62,174 bases of DNA from Pirellulales bacterium (lineage in GTDB: Bacteria > Planctomycetota > Planctomycetia > Pirellulales > PALSA-1355). The notes beneath the pieces were generated by a model that saw nothing but the letters and a program-made list of their open reading frames with translations, was not told the origin of the DNA and did not search any database. The stretch spans positions 1 through 62,174 of the forward strand of contig JALHMI010000024.1 of assembly GCA_022844125.1 (NCBI GenBank). The letters run 5' to 3'. Within the stretch, counting starts at the first letter, position 1; each line of letters starts with the position of its first letter. Shown here in pieces: positions 8,824 to 17,327 of this stretch. Both the position numbers and the translations under genes were made by a program.

Positions 8824-9954
8824 CTACTTCTGCGGCATGGCGTACTTCGCGAAATCTTTCGTCTCGATGACAGAGACGGTGTCGCCGTTCTTCCGCGCCA
8901 CGAGCCCGGCCGCGCCGGGCGCCGACTCGATCAGCTTGAGCGCGGCCTCCGGCTCGAGCACGCTGGCGGCCGTGTCGAGACTGTCGGCAGTGAGACAGTC
9001 CGGCGCGATCACAATCACAGCGGTTTGATTGGTGAGGCCGAGTCCGGTTTTCGGATCGACGATGTGCGAATAGCGCTTGCCACCCAGTACGACGTGCTGG
9101 TAGGAGTCGCCGGCCGAGGTGACCGCGGCGCCCGCCAGCAGGATCTCGCGGGCGAGCGAATCGTCGTCGGCAAACGGCATCACCGAGATGGTCCAGCCCG
9201 ACTTGCCCGGCGGCGGACCTGAGGCCAGGATGTCGCCGCTGGCATCGATTAGCGCCCGGTTGATGCCCTGCTCACGGAGGACTTTCATGGCTTCGTCCAC
9301 TGCGTAGCCCATGGCGATGCCGCCCAGGTCGAGCCGCATGTTCGGGGCGGTAAGTCGAACGGTGCGTTGCTGGGGATCGAGCACGAGAAGCCGGTAGCCG
9401 ACCGCGGCGCGGGCCTCGGCAAGTCGCTCTGCGGAGGGCATTTCCTGCTGCCGCCGAGAGCGACGCCACAGACGCACATAGGGCCCGACGGTCACGTCAA
9501 AAGCCCCGCCGGTCTGCTCGGCCAGGGACTGGGAGCGCACGAGGACATTCCAGAGGTCGTCGCTGACCCGAATGCCCTCAGCGTTGGGCGAACCAGCGCT
9601 CAGCGCGCTGAGCTCGCTGTCGGGGTCGTAGTCGCTGAGCAGGTCGTCAAGCTGCGAAATTCGCGCAAATGCGGCGTCCAGGGCAGCCTTTGCAGCGGTT
9701 TTGTCGGCTGCGTACAATAGGATTTTAAATGGCACCCCCATCTCGACTTGGGTAGCTTCGAATCTTTCGAGCTTTGGCTCCGCGGCAACAACCGCGGGAT
9801 TACTCAAGACGAGCAGCACTCCACACGAAGCAATCACACCCTGCAGCAGCTTGCGCAGCACGACGACTCGTGTGCCGCGCAGTCGAGTGGCCTGTTTTTT
9901 GGCGTGAACCGTTGTGGTGCGAACAGAGATTGATTCAACCGTGAGATCGGGCAT
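8824..9954 (-). CDS. apbE: FAD:protein FMN transferase (ApbE family)
   Basis: 376 residues, exported (hydrophobic segment near residues 37-58). ApbE attaches FMN covalently to Thr/Ser of periplasmic flavoproteins. Family motifs are present: [54 protein letters not shown] and DSLDTAASV. Most relatives have Lys where this protein has Met in GGIAMGY, which is a point to check. No flavinylation target gene lies nearby. ATG 9954 has a ribosome-binding site shared with the divergent gene (see 9957-9966). A GTG at 9861, just before the hydrophobic segment, is the alternative start and would give a shorter, cleaner signal peptide. Confidence 0.88.
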   Translation of the reverse strand: MPDLTVESISVRTTTVHAKKQATRLRGTRVVVLRKLLQGVIASCGVLLVLSNPAVVAAEPKLERFEATQVEMGVPFKILLYAADKTAAKAALDAAFARISQLDDLLSDYDPDSELSALSAGSPNAEGIRVSDDLWNVLVRSQSLAEQTGGAFDVTVGPYVRLWRRSRRQQEMPSAERLAEARAAVGYRLLVLDPQQRTVRLTAPNMRLDLGGIAMGYAVDEAMKVLREQGINRALIDASGDILASGPPPGKSGWTISVMPFADDDSLAREILLAGAAVTSAGDSYQHVVLGGKRYSHIVDPKTGLGLTNQTAVIVIAPDCLTADSLDTAASVLEPEAALKLIESAPGAAGLVARKNGDTVSVIETKDFAKYAMPQK

Positions 9955-9956
9955 TC

Positions 9957-9966
9957 AAGGATCCTT
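9957..9966. promoter_or_regulatory. palindromic shared Shine-Dalgarno of two divergent genes
   Basis: The perfect palindrome AAGGATCCTT reads AAGGA on both strands. On the plus strand AAGGA is followed by 6 bases and then ATG 9968. On the minus strand AAGGA is followed by 7 bases and then ATG 9954. Only 13 bases separate the two start codons. Confidence 0.6.
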
Positions 9967-9967
9967 T

Positions 9968-11068
9968 ATGTCAAGCGTAGCTTCCTCCTGGTGTGCGTGG
10001 CAATCGTGCGGGAGATTCGTGACCAGTTTAGCAGTCGTTTTCGCGACTGTTTCGCTCGTGCGAGCGGCCGAGGAGACGCCGATCCCGCTGGACGAGATTA
10101 AGGCGCCGGCCGTCGAAGTGAAGGATGCGGTGGCGAAGACGCCCGAGGAGATGAAGCCGTACACCGAGATCGTGACCAACGGCGACGTGTCGTTCGAGAT
10201 GCTGCCGATCCCGGGTGGCAAGTTCATGATGGGCAGCCCCGAGGACGAAGAAGGCCGCAAGGAGGACGAAGGCCCACAGCACGAAGTCGAGATCAAGCCG
10301 TTCTGGATGGGCAAGTGCGAGGTCACGTGGGACGAGTACGAAGTCTGGATGTTCGCGCTCGACATGCAGCGCCGCGAGCTGAACAAGGTGGACGCCACGG
10401 ACCGCGAGAAGGCGGCCGATGCTTACGCCCGGCCGACCAAGCCCTACACCGACATGACGTTTGGCATGGGCAAGGAAGGCTTCCCAGCGATCTGCATGAC
10501 CCAGCACGCCGCGAAGAACTATTGCCGGTGGCTCAGCGCCAAGACGGGCCGATTCTATCGCTTACCGACCGAGGCCGAGTGGGAATATGCCTGCCGGGCC
10601 GGGACCAAGACAGCCTACTCCTTCGGAGATGACGTCGAAGAGTTGGACGAGTATGCCTGGCACTACGACAACTCGGAAGACAAATATCACAAGGTGGGGC
10701 TGAAGAAGCCGAACCCCTGGGGCCTGCACGACATGCACGGCAATGTGAGCGAGTGGACGCTCGACCAGTACGTGCCGAATTTCTACGAGCAATTTGCCGG
10801 CAAGACGACGCTGAACCCCTGGGTCGTGCCGACGAAGCTTTATCCTATGGCAGTTCGCGGCGGAAGTTGGGATGATGATCCCGAGGCTTTGCGGAGCGCC
10901 GCCCGCCGCGGCTCAAGCCGCGACTGGAAGCAGCAGGATCCGCAACTGCCGCAAAGCATCTGGTACTTTACGGACGCGCTGTTCCAGGGTTTTCGCGTCG
11001 TGCGTCCGCTGGAAGAGCCCTCGGCCGAAGAGAAGACCAAACTCTGGGACGCCGGCGTGTTTGAATAA
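9968..11068 (+). CDS. exported formylglycine-generating-enzyme-family (SUMF1) protein
   Basis: 366 residues. ATG 9968 is preceded by AAGGA with a 6-base gap. Signal peptide through VSLVRA. The SUMF1/FGE-type fold is clear: [96 protein letters not shown] and [20 protein letters not shown]. The fold also covers non-FGE proteins (EgtB, PvdO). I do not see a convincing CxxxC-type active-site pair, and no sulfatase gene is adjacent, so a structural or lectin-like role is as likely as sulfatase activation. Confidence 0.8.
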   Translation: MSSVASSWCAWQSCGRFVTSLAVVFATVSLVRAAEETPIPLDEIKAPAVEVKDAVAKTPEEMKPYTEIVTNGDVSFEMLPIPGGKFMMGSPEDEEGRKEDEGPQHEVEIKPFWMGKCEVTWDEYEVWMFALDMQRRELNKVDATDREKAADAYARPTKPYTDMTFGMGKEGFPAICMTQHAAKNYCRWLSAKTGRFYRLPTEAEWEYACRAGTKTAYSFGDDVEELDEYAWHYDNSEDKYHKVGLKKPNPWGLHDMHGNVSEWTLDQYVPNFYEQFAGKTTLNPWVVPTKLYPMAVRGGSWDDDPEALRSAARRGSSRDWKQQDPQLPQSIWYFTDALFQGFRVVRPLEEPSAEEKTKLWDAGVFE

Positions 11069-11101
11069 ACCTTGCCAGGAAACTCTTTGGCAGCGATCGA
11101 A

Positions 11102-11177
11102 TCACAACCCGAAGCGTGAGCGAGGTAGAGCGGAACAATGCTCGGCAGTTCGTCCTCGCTCACGCTTCGGATTGTGA
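11102..11177. repeat. 24-bp inverted-repeat hairpin, family 1 copy 1
   Basis: Left arm 11102-11125 (TCACAACCCGAAGCGTGAGC then GAGG) and right arm 11154-11177 pair over 24 bases with one mismatch around a 28-base loop. The same arms recur at 18805-18867 and, with changes, at 48504-48579, while the loops differ. It lies between the FGE-like gene and the oxidoreductase gene. Confidence 0.85.
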
Positions 11178-11241
11178 AGCAAGCCCACAATCACTAACCA
11201 ACAACTCCCTCCTACAACCAAAGGTAATGGAGACCAGAACT

Positions 11242-12585
11242 ATGAGCGAAGCTTCCCGTCCGAATTCGTCGGACTCCCGGCGCACGTTTCTGAAGGGCTC
11301 GACGGCCGCCATCGTCGGCGGCGCTCTAGCCGCGAACCTGTCGATCGCCAAGAGCGCGCACGCGGCCGGCGACGATGAGATCAAGATCGCGCTCATCGGT
11401 TGCGGCGGCCGCGGCTCCGGCGCTGCGAACCAGGCCCTGCGGACCGAGGGGAAGGTGAAGCTGATCGCCATGGCCGATGTGTTTGAAGATCGGCTGGAAG
11501 GCGCTTACCAGCAGCTCGAAAAGCAGGGCGGCATCAAGGAACGCCTCGACGTGCCGAAGGAACGCCGGTTCGTGGGCTTCGACGCTTTTCAGAAGGCGAT
11601 CGACGCCGGTCCGGACCTGGTGATCCTGGCCACGCCGCCAGGCTTCCGTCCCTCGCAGTTCGAAGCCGCCGTAAAGGCCGGCAAGCACGTGTTCATGGAA
11701 AAACCGGTGGCCACCGACGCGCCGGGCGTTCGCAAGGTGCTGGCCGCGGCCGAGGAAGCCAAGAAGAAGAACCTGGGTGTGGGCGTTGGTCTGCAGCGCC
11801 GCCACCAACCCCAGTACCTCGAAACAATCAAGCGTTTGCAGGACGGGGCGATTGGCGACATCCTGGCCACGCGCGTCTACTGGAACGGCTCGACCCCCTG
11901 GCTTCACACCCGCGAGGATCTGGAAGCCAAGGCCGGTCGCAAGCTGAGCGAGATGGAGTACCAGATGCGTAACTGGTACTACTTCACCTGGATCTGCGGC
12001 GATCACATCGTCGAGCAGCACATCCACAACTTGGACGTGAGCAACTGGCTGAAGAACGCCCATCCGGTGAAGGCCAACGGCATGGGCGGATGCGAAGTCC
12101 GCGCGGGCAAGGACTACGGCGAAACCTTCGATCATCACGCGGTCGAGTTCGAGTATGCCGACGGTTCGCGGATGTTCAGCCAATGCCGCCACATTCCCGG
12201 CTGCTGGAACAGCGTGTCGGAGTATGCGATTGGCAGCAAGGGCACAGCCGACATCAGCGGCAAGATTCAGGCTAACGGCGCCGACGAATGGCGCTATCGC
12301 GGTCCCCGGCCCGACCCGTACCAGGTCGAGCACGACGATCTGTTCGCCAGCATCCGCGCCGGCAATCCGATCAACGAGGCCGAAACGGGCGCGAAGAGCT
12401 CGATGACGGCGATCCTGGGCCGGATGTGCACCTACTCGGGCAAAGAGCTCACCTGGGAAGAAGCCCTGGCTTCGAACATCGACCTGGCGCCCGAGACGTT
12501 CTCGTTCGACACGACTCCCAAGTCGCTGCCGGATGCGAACGGCATGTACCAGTTGGCGGTTCCGGGCCTGACGAAGGTGGTCTGA
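11242..12585 (+). CDS. Gfo/Idh/MocA-family oxidoreductase with Tat signal
   Basis: About 447 residues from ATG 11242 (GGAG 9 bases upstream); ATG 11227 is an in-frame alternative. The N-terminus has a Tat signal, SRRTFLKGSTAAIVGGALAA. The Rossmann NAD(P) site follows as IKIALIGCGGRGSG, and the family motif EKP as HVFMEKPVATDAPG. The C-terminal part includes the planctomycete-typical WICGDHIVEQHIHNLDVSNW and a substrate region with DHHAVEFEYADGSRMFSQ. Such proteins oxidise or reduce sugars and sugar derivatives. Export by Tat implies a periplasmic site with tightly bound cofactor. The substrate is not predictable here. Confidence 0.88.
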   Translation: MSEASRPNSSDSRRTFLKGSTAAIVGGALAANLSIAKSAHAAGDDEIKIALIGCGGRGSGAANQALRTEGKVKLIAMADVFEDRLEGAYQQLEKQGGIKERLDVPKERRFVGFDAFQKAIDAGPDLVILATPPGFRPSQFEAAVKAGKHVFMEKPVATDAPGVRKVLAAAEEAKKKNLGVGVGLQRRHQPQYLETIKRLQDGAIGDILATRVYWNGSTPWLHTREDLEAKAGRKLSEMEYQMRNWYYFTWICGDHIVEQHIHNLDVSNWLKNAHPVKANGMGGCEVRAGKDYGETFDHHAVEFEYADGSRMFSQCRHIPGCWNSVSEYAIGSKGTADISGKIQANGADEWRYRGPRPDPYQVEHDDLFASIRAGNPINEAETGAKSSMTAILGRMCTYSGKELTWEEALASNIDLAPETFSFDTTPKSLPDANGMYQLAVPGLTKVV

Positions 12586-12614
12586 GCCGGCAGCTCGATC
12601 GTAGTTTGAAACTT

Positions 12615-12655
12615 AGCGAGGCCGGTTACTCACAAGCTGGGTAACCGGCCTCGCT
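12615..12655 (+). terminator. hairpin terminator after the oxidoreductase gene
   Basis: A perfect 15-bp stem (12615-12629 with 12641-12655, core GAGGCCGGTTAC/GTAACCGGCCTC) and an 11-base loop lie 30 bases past the stop. The following T content is weak (TGCTTAAG), so efficiency is uncertain. Confidence 0.6.
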
Positions 12656-12678
12656 TGCTTAAGTGAGGAGATGTTGCG

Positions 12679-14652
12679 ATGAGCGGTTTGCGCAGAGAGA
12701 GTTTCGCGTGTGTCGGCTTGGTCCTCGCGCTCGCAGTTGGGCTGACTCGCGCCGATGAGACCTGGCAGGCGATCCCTCGCGCGCTTCCGCCGGCGGGAAT
12801 CGAGATCGACGCGGCCGATCGCGATGCTTTGAAAGCAGGACTCGATGCATTGCAGGGGCGATTGACAATTGTCGGCCGCCCGGGCGCGCGAGATTCAACC
12901 AGAGTTGACATCGAGATCTACTTGAAGGCGGTGCGGTCTGCGCTCGATGGAAACGAATTCTATCGCCGGCAGGATGTTGCTGCGGCGCATGAGCTGTTGC
13001 GAAGCGCTGGTAAGCGGCTCGATCAGCTGCACGACAACGGCCGATCGGGTAGCTGGTTCGAGAACCGCGGGCTTGTGGTGCGCGGCTATCGCTCGGCGAT
13101 CGACGGTTCGGTTCAACCTTATGGCTTGGAAATTCCGGAAGACCTTGACCTGTTGAAGCCGGTGCCGCTTTACGTCTGGCTGCACGGCCGGAACGATATG
13201 CTGACGGACCTGGCGTTCATCAGCGAACGGAGCAAGAAGCCAGAGCAATTGCAGCCCAAGCATGCGATCGTCCTGCATCCGTTCGGGCGGAGCTGCCTGG
13301 GCTGGAAGAGCACGGCCGAGATCGATGTGCTGGAGGCGATCGAGTCGGTCTGCGATCGCTATCCAATCGACCGCGACCGGATCGTGCTCGCCGGGTTCTC
13401 GATGGGCGGCGCGGGCGCATGGCACATCGGCGCTCACTATGCCGACCGCTTCGCCGCGGTGCATGCCGGGGCGGGCTTTGTCGACGTGAAGCGGTATCAA
13501 AAGCTGACGGCCGAGAAGATGCCGCCCGCGTACGAGCGGCGGATGTGGGACGTGTACGACGTGCCGAAATATGTGCGAAACCTGTTCAACCTGTCGGTCG
13601 TGGCCTACAGCGGCGAACTGGACAAGCAAAAGGACGCCGCCGACTTCATGGGCGAGGCGTTCAAGGCCGAAGGTCGTGACCTGACGCACCTTATCGGCCC
13701 TGGGATGGGTCACAAGTATCATCCCGAGGTGCTCAGCCAGGTGATGGCCAAGCTGGACGAAGCCGTCCGTGCGGGACGAAGCACGAAGCCGGAAGCTGTG
13801 TCACTCGAGACACGCACGCTGCGCTACAACCGCATGCACTGGGTCGAGATTCTGGGGCTCGACCAGCACTGGCAGGACAGCCGCGTGGATGCGAAGCTCA
13901 CTTCGCCCGACGGGCTTGAGGTGACGACGAAGAACATCCATTCGCTCCGGCTCTCGCCGCCCCGAGCGGTTGAGCGGATTGCCATTGACGGTCAGGAGCT
14001 CACCGCGCCGAAGACGGAAGCCATTGAACTCATCAAGCAGAACGGCCAGTGGAGCGTCACCACCGCCAAGGCCCTGCGAAAGTTGAATCGCAAGCGCCCC
14101 GGGCAGCAGGGCCCGATCGACGACGTGTTGCTCGAACCGTTTCTGGTCGTCACGCCCTCGGGGAAGTCGTCGCCCGAAGTGGACCGGTGGGTGTCGTTTG
14201 AGCTGGAACACTTTCGCCGCCGGTGGAAAGGCGTTTATCGCGCGACGCTGCGCGAAGTATTGGACGTGAACTTGACGGGCGACGAGCGGGCGCACAATCA
14301 CCTGATTTGCTTCGGTGACGCTAAGTCGAACTCTGTTTTGCGCGAAGTGGCAAGCATGCTGCCGATCCCGCTCGAAAACGAGAAGTGGCAGCTTGGCGAT
14401 CAAGCCTTTGATGCTGGCACTCACGTGCCGCTGCTGATCGCACCCAATCCGCTGAACCCCGCCAGATACTTCGTAATTAACAGTGGTCCCACGCATCGCG
14501 AGGCTCACGATCGCACCAACTCGCTGCAGAACCCGAAGCTCGGCGACTGGGCGATGATCGACGTTCGCACCGCTCCGACGGCTGAGCAGCCGGGCAAGAT
14601 CCTGGCGGCTGGTGTGTTTGATGAGGATTGGAAAGTGCCAGTGCAGGAGTGA
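12679..14652 (+). CDS. exported alpha/beta-hydrolase (prolyl-oligopeptidase/esterase type)
   Basis: 657 residues. ATG 12679 follows GAGGAG by 8 bases. Signal peptide ends near GLTRA. An N-terminal helical region precedes a hydrolase domain at residues about 150-370: LYVWLHGRNDM (oxyanion region), the nucleophile elbow GFSMGGAGAWH, Asp in SGELDKQKD and His in GPGMGHKYHP complete a plausible triad. After residue about 375 comes a planctomycete-typical C-terminal region (ETRTLRYNRMHWVEILGL, VNLTGDERAHNHLICFGDAK) found behind such peptidase/esterase domains. It probably cleaves peptides or esters in the periplasm. The next gene, a receiver, is not obviously related. Confidence 0.82.
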   Translation: MSGLRRESFACVGLVLALAVGLTRADETWQAIPRALPPAGIEIDAADRDALKAGLDALQGRLTIVGRPGARDSTRVDIEIYLKAVRSALDGNEFYRRQDVAAAHELLRSAGKRLDQLHDNGRSGSWFENRGLVVRGYRSAIDGSVQPYGLEIPEDLDLLKPVPLYVWLHGRNDMLTDLAFISERSKKPEQLQPKHAIVLHPFGRSCLGWKSTAEIDVLEAIESVCDRYPIDRDRIVLAGFSMGGAGAWHIGAHYADRFAAVHAGAGFVDVKRYQKLTAEKMPPAYERRMWDVYDVPKYVRNLFNLSVVAYSGELDKQKDAADFMGEAFKAEGRDLTHLIGPGMGHKYHPEVLSQVMAKLDEAVRAGRSTKPEAVSLETRTLRYNRMHWVEILGLDQHWQDSRVDAKLTSPDGLEVTTKNIHSLRLSPPRAVERIAIDGQELTAPKTEAIELIKQNGQWSVTTAKALRKLNRKRPGQQGPIDDVLLEPFLVVTPSGKSSPEVDRWVSFELEHFRRRWKGVYRATLREVLDVNLTGDERAHNHLICFGDAKSNSVLREVASMLPIPLENEKWQLGDQAFDAGTHVPLLIAPNPLNPARYFVINSGPTHREAHDRTNSLQNPKLGDWAMIDVRTAPTAEQPGKILAAGVFDEDWKVPVQE

Positions 14653-14747
14653 AAGCCGAGTCGGTGACTTGGCTATCCCGGCCTCCGAGTATAATGCGAT
14701 ATAGACAGGGACAGCAGTTAGGCGCGCTGCTCGAGGGGGCACATCAC

Positions 14748-15113
14748 GTGAACGTGCTGGTGGTCGAAGACATTCCCGACGTGGCTCTCACCTTCGCGGC
14801 TTTGATCCGCGCGTATGGTCACCGCACGCAAGTCGCGTACGATGGCGGTTCGGCCCTTCGCATGGCTCGCGAGTTCCGCCCCCAGACGGTGTTCATCGAC
14901 ATCCATCTGCCCGACATGCTGGGCTACGACCTGGCCCCGCAACTGCGCAAGCTGCCCGGCATGAGCGAAGCGACGTTTATCTCGGTGAGCGGCAACGCTC
15001 TGGAGGAAGAGCGTTGGGCGACGGCCATGATCGACCGGCATCTGCAGAAGCCTCTGACGATCGACTCGCTGATGGGCATCCTCGCCCGTGAGCCGCAACG
15101 CGCGAAACGGTAG
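14748..15113 (+). CDS. single-domain response regulator
   Basis: 121 residues from GTG 14748, which has GAGGGGG about 8 bases upstream. An upstream ATG at 14694 would add residues that do not look like receiver sequence. The receiver signature is complete: acidic pair E7/D8 (VVEDIPD), phospho-acceptor D51 (FIDIHLPD), Ser81 (SVSGNA) and Lys101 (LQKP). There is no output domain, so it acts through protein contacts. It resembles the C-terminal receiver of the hybrid kinase at 26788-30942 (LLVEDMADI, LVDIGLPDIDGYE), so cross-talk is possible but unproven. Confidence 0.85.
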   Translation: MNVLVVEDIPDVALTFAALIRAYGHRTQVAYDGGSALRMAREFRPQTVFIDIHLPDMLGYDLAPQLRKLPGMSEATFISVSGNALEEERWATAMIDRHLQKPLTIDSLMGILAREPQRAKR

Positions 15114-15312
15114 ACGCCACAAGGTCGGTGACGACTGACGAGACTTTGTGCGTGCGCATGGCATTTGGCCTTTCGTTCTTCAGGACGTGCCACCCGACAC
15201 TGCCGGTGGTTATGCCGGTTCTGCGGGTTATTCAGCACTGGCTGTTGAGTGGTCGACGAGGCTTTTGAGCTACGATTTCTTACGGGCTTCGTCGCCTTTG
15301 AGGCCAATCGAA

Positions 15313-15349
15313 GGCACAGGTGAGCCGCTGGCGCGGCCACCTGTGGCAC
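15313..15349. repeat. 37-bp dispersed element, family 2 copy 1
   Basis: This element begins GGCACAGGTG, ends GGCCACCTGTGGCAC, and has an inverted CACAGGTG/CACCTGTG core (15315-15322, 15338-15345). Near-identical copies occur at 34452-34488 and 50938-50972. This copy lies 43 bases before the start of the ABC ATPase gene. Confidence 0.75.
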
Positions 15350-15391
15350 CCTCAGGCTGCCCAGTCGAGGCCGGTACTCAGGAGTCACGAT

Positions 15392-16168
15392 ATGGATGTC
15401 CGTCTGAATGCCCGCGCTGCCGCGGTGTTTTCGAAAGTCAGCAAACGCTTTCGAGTGGGGCTGGGCACGCGCTCGATCGTAGCCCTCGACGAGGTCAGCC
15501 TCTCCATTGCCTGGGGCGAAGTGTTTGGGTTGATCGGCCCCAACCGCGCCGGGAAGACGACACTCGTAAAACTGCTGCTCTCGATCTGCCATCCGACCAG
15601 CGGGCGCATCATGCGGATGGAATCCTCGATCTCCGACCGCAGCACGCTGGCCCGGGTTGGCTATGTGCACGAGAACCCGGCGTTTCCGCGGTACTTGAAC
15701 GCCCGGCAAGTGGTCGAAGGCTACGGCCGAATGACGGGGCTGCCGCGCCGCGAAGTTCGCGAGCGGGCCGAAGAGCTGCTGGACCGCGTGGGACTGGCCG
15801 ATCGGCTCAACGAACGAATCGATAACTTCAGCAAGGGCATGCTGCAAAGGCTGGCCCTGGCGCAGGCCCTGGTCAACGATCCGCGCTTGCTCGTGCTCGA
15901 TGAGCCGGCCGAAGGGATGGATCTGCCCGCGCGCAGGCTACTGGACGACGTGATCGAAGAGCGGCGCAACGCGGGGCACACGGTGATTCTCGTTTCGCAC
16001 GCGCTGGCCGACGTGCGGCGGCTGTGCGATCGGATCGCCGTGCTACGTGGCGGCCGCGTGGCCTACATGGGAACGGTGGCCGGACTCGCCGGACAAGACA
16101 TGCCAGATAACGACGACTCGCCGCTGGAAAGCGCGGTCGAAGCCCTTTATGCAGGAGCGCAGCGATAG
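15392..16168 (+). CDS. ABC-2 type transporter ATP-binding protein
   Basis: 258 residues from ATG 15392, with AGGAG 8 bases upstream. Walker A is GPNRAGKTT (most relatives have GPNGAGKTT; the GKT core is intact). Signature NFSKGMLQRLALAQAL, Walker B LLVLDEPAEGMDLPARR and H-loop VILVSHAL complete the ATPase. The NFSKGM form and short length fit the drug/lipid/copper-type exporters with ABC-2 permeases. The permease follows 2 bases later, so the two form one unit. The cargo is unknown. Confidence 0.9.
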   Translation: MDVRLNARAAAVFSKVSKRFRVGLGTRSIVALDEVSLSIAWGEVFGLIGPNRAGKTTLVKLLLSICHPTSGRIMRMESSISDRSTLARVGYVHENPAFPRYLNARQVVEGYGRMTGLPRREVRERAEELLDRVGLADRLNERIDNFSKGMLQRLALAQALVNDPRLLVLDEPAEGMDLPARRLLDDVIEERRNAGHTVILVSHALADVRRLCDRIAVLRGGRVAYMGTVAGLAGQDMPDNDDSPLESAVEALYAGAQR

Positions 16169-16170
16169 CG

Positions 16171-17181
16171 ATGATGGACCGACCGATTCGATCAACGTTC
16201 GCCTGGCTGGTCGTCGATACGTTCCGGCAAGCCCGAGCGAATGGCATCCTGTACGTGCTGCTGGCGATCAGCGTGATTTCGATCGCCGTGTGCCTGACCG
16301 TGGGCGTGAGCGGCGCGGAATCGCTGAACATCGGTGGCGATCCGGATGACTTTCTGCCGCGGATTGACCCGCAGGTAAATGACACTGCGAAGCTCGAGCA
16401 GTCGGGCGTGGTTGTGGCCGGAGGAACGCTCTCACTGGGGTTCGGAGCCATTGAAGTGCCCGTCGCGCGGACCCGGAGCGGCGCGGTGCACTTCCTGCAG
16501 TTGCTACTGGCCGGCGGCGTGGCCGACACGTTGGGGTTGATGCTCGCGCTGATCTGGACGGCGGGCTTCCTGCCGACGTTCCTCGATCCGCGCTCGATCA
16601 GCGTGCTGCTGGCGAAGCCGGCGCCGCGGTGGGTCCTGCTGGCGGGCAAGTACGTGGGCGTGCTGCTGTTCGTGTTGTGCTATGCCGTGCTGTTCGTGAT
16701 CGGAACCTGGCTGGCGATTGGCGCGCGGACCGGCATCTGGACGCCGGCGTATCTCTGGGCGATCCCACTGCTGCTGTTGCACTTTTCGATCTTCTTTGCG
16801 TTCTCGGTGCTGTTGGCCGTGGCGACGCGGAGCACCGTGGTTTGCGTGCTGGGGAGCCTGGTGTTCTGGGTCGTGGCCTGGAGCATGAACTTTGGCCGGC
16901 ACGCGTTCTTCTCGGCGACGGATCTCGCGGGCGAAACGCTGAAGTCGCCGCTGCTGGCGTGGATGGTCGACGCCGGCTACTGGATTCTGCCCAAGCCGGC
17001 CGACCTGGGCGCGATGTTCTACAACACGCTGGGAGCGGGCGATCACTTCGGCAAGTTGTTCGACGCCGAGGCACTGGCGGCGCATGGCTTCTCGATGACC
17101 CTGTCAATTGCGAGCTCCGTGGCGTTCGCGGTCGTTGTGCTGGTCGCTTCGATGCGATCGTTCGCTCGGGAAGACTACTAG
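16171..17181 (+). CDS. ABC-2 type transporter permease
   Basis: 336 residues, with about six hydrophobic segments (ILYVLLAISVISIAVCLTVG, LMLALIWTAGFLPTFL, YVGVLLFVLCYAVLFVIGTW, YLWAIPLLLLHFSIFFAFSV, VCVLGSLVFWVVAWSMNFG, and a C-terminal segment). The motif FLDPRSISVLLAKPAPRWVL lies in a cytoplasmic loop as in other ABC-2 permeases. A large extracytoplasmic loop follows the first helix (residues about 40-105). It starts 2 bases after the ATPase stop and is translationally coupled. It is probably an exporter. Confidence 0.85.
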   Translation: MMDRPIRSTFAWLVVDTFRQARANGILYVLLAISVISIAVCLTVGVSGAESLNIGGDPDDFLPRIDPQVNDTAKLEQSGVVVAGGTLSLGFGAIEVPVARTRSGAVHFLQLLLAGGVADTLGLMLALIWTAGFLPTFLDPRSISVLLAKPAPRWVLLAGKYVGVLLFVLCYAVLFVIGTWLAIGARTGIWTPAYLWAIPLLLLHFSIFFAFSVLLAVATRSTVVCVLGSLVFWVVAWSMNFGRHAFFSATDLAGETLKSPLLAWMVDAGYWILPKPADLGAMFYNTLGAGDHFGKLFDAEALAAHGFSMTLSIASSVAFAVVVLVASMRSFAREDY

Positions 17182-17327
17182 TCGAAACACGCAGCGAAAC
17201 CGCTCTCGCGCGAGAGCGCGAAGACCCGAACGGCAAAGCCGGGGGCTGCCACGCGGGCCGGCATTTAACCACCGACGGCATGCGCGTATACTGGGCACTT
17301 CCATAAACGCTGGAGGCGCCCCCACGC

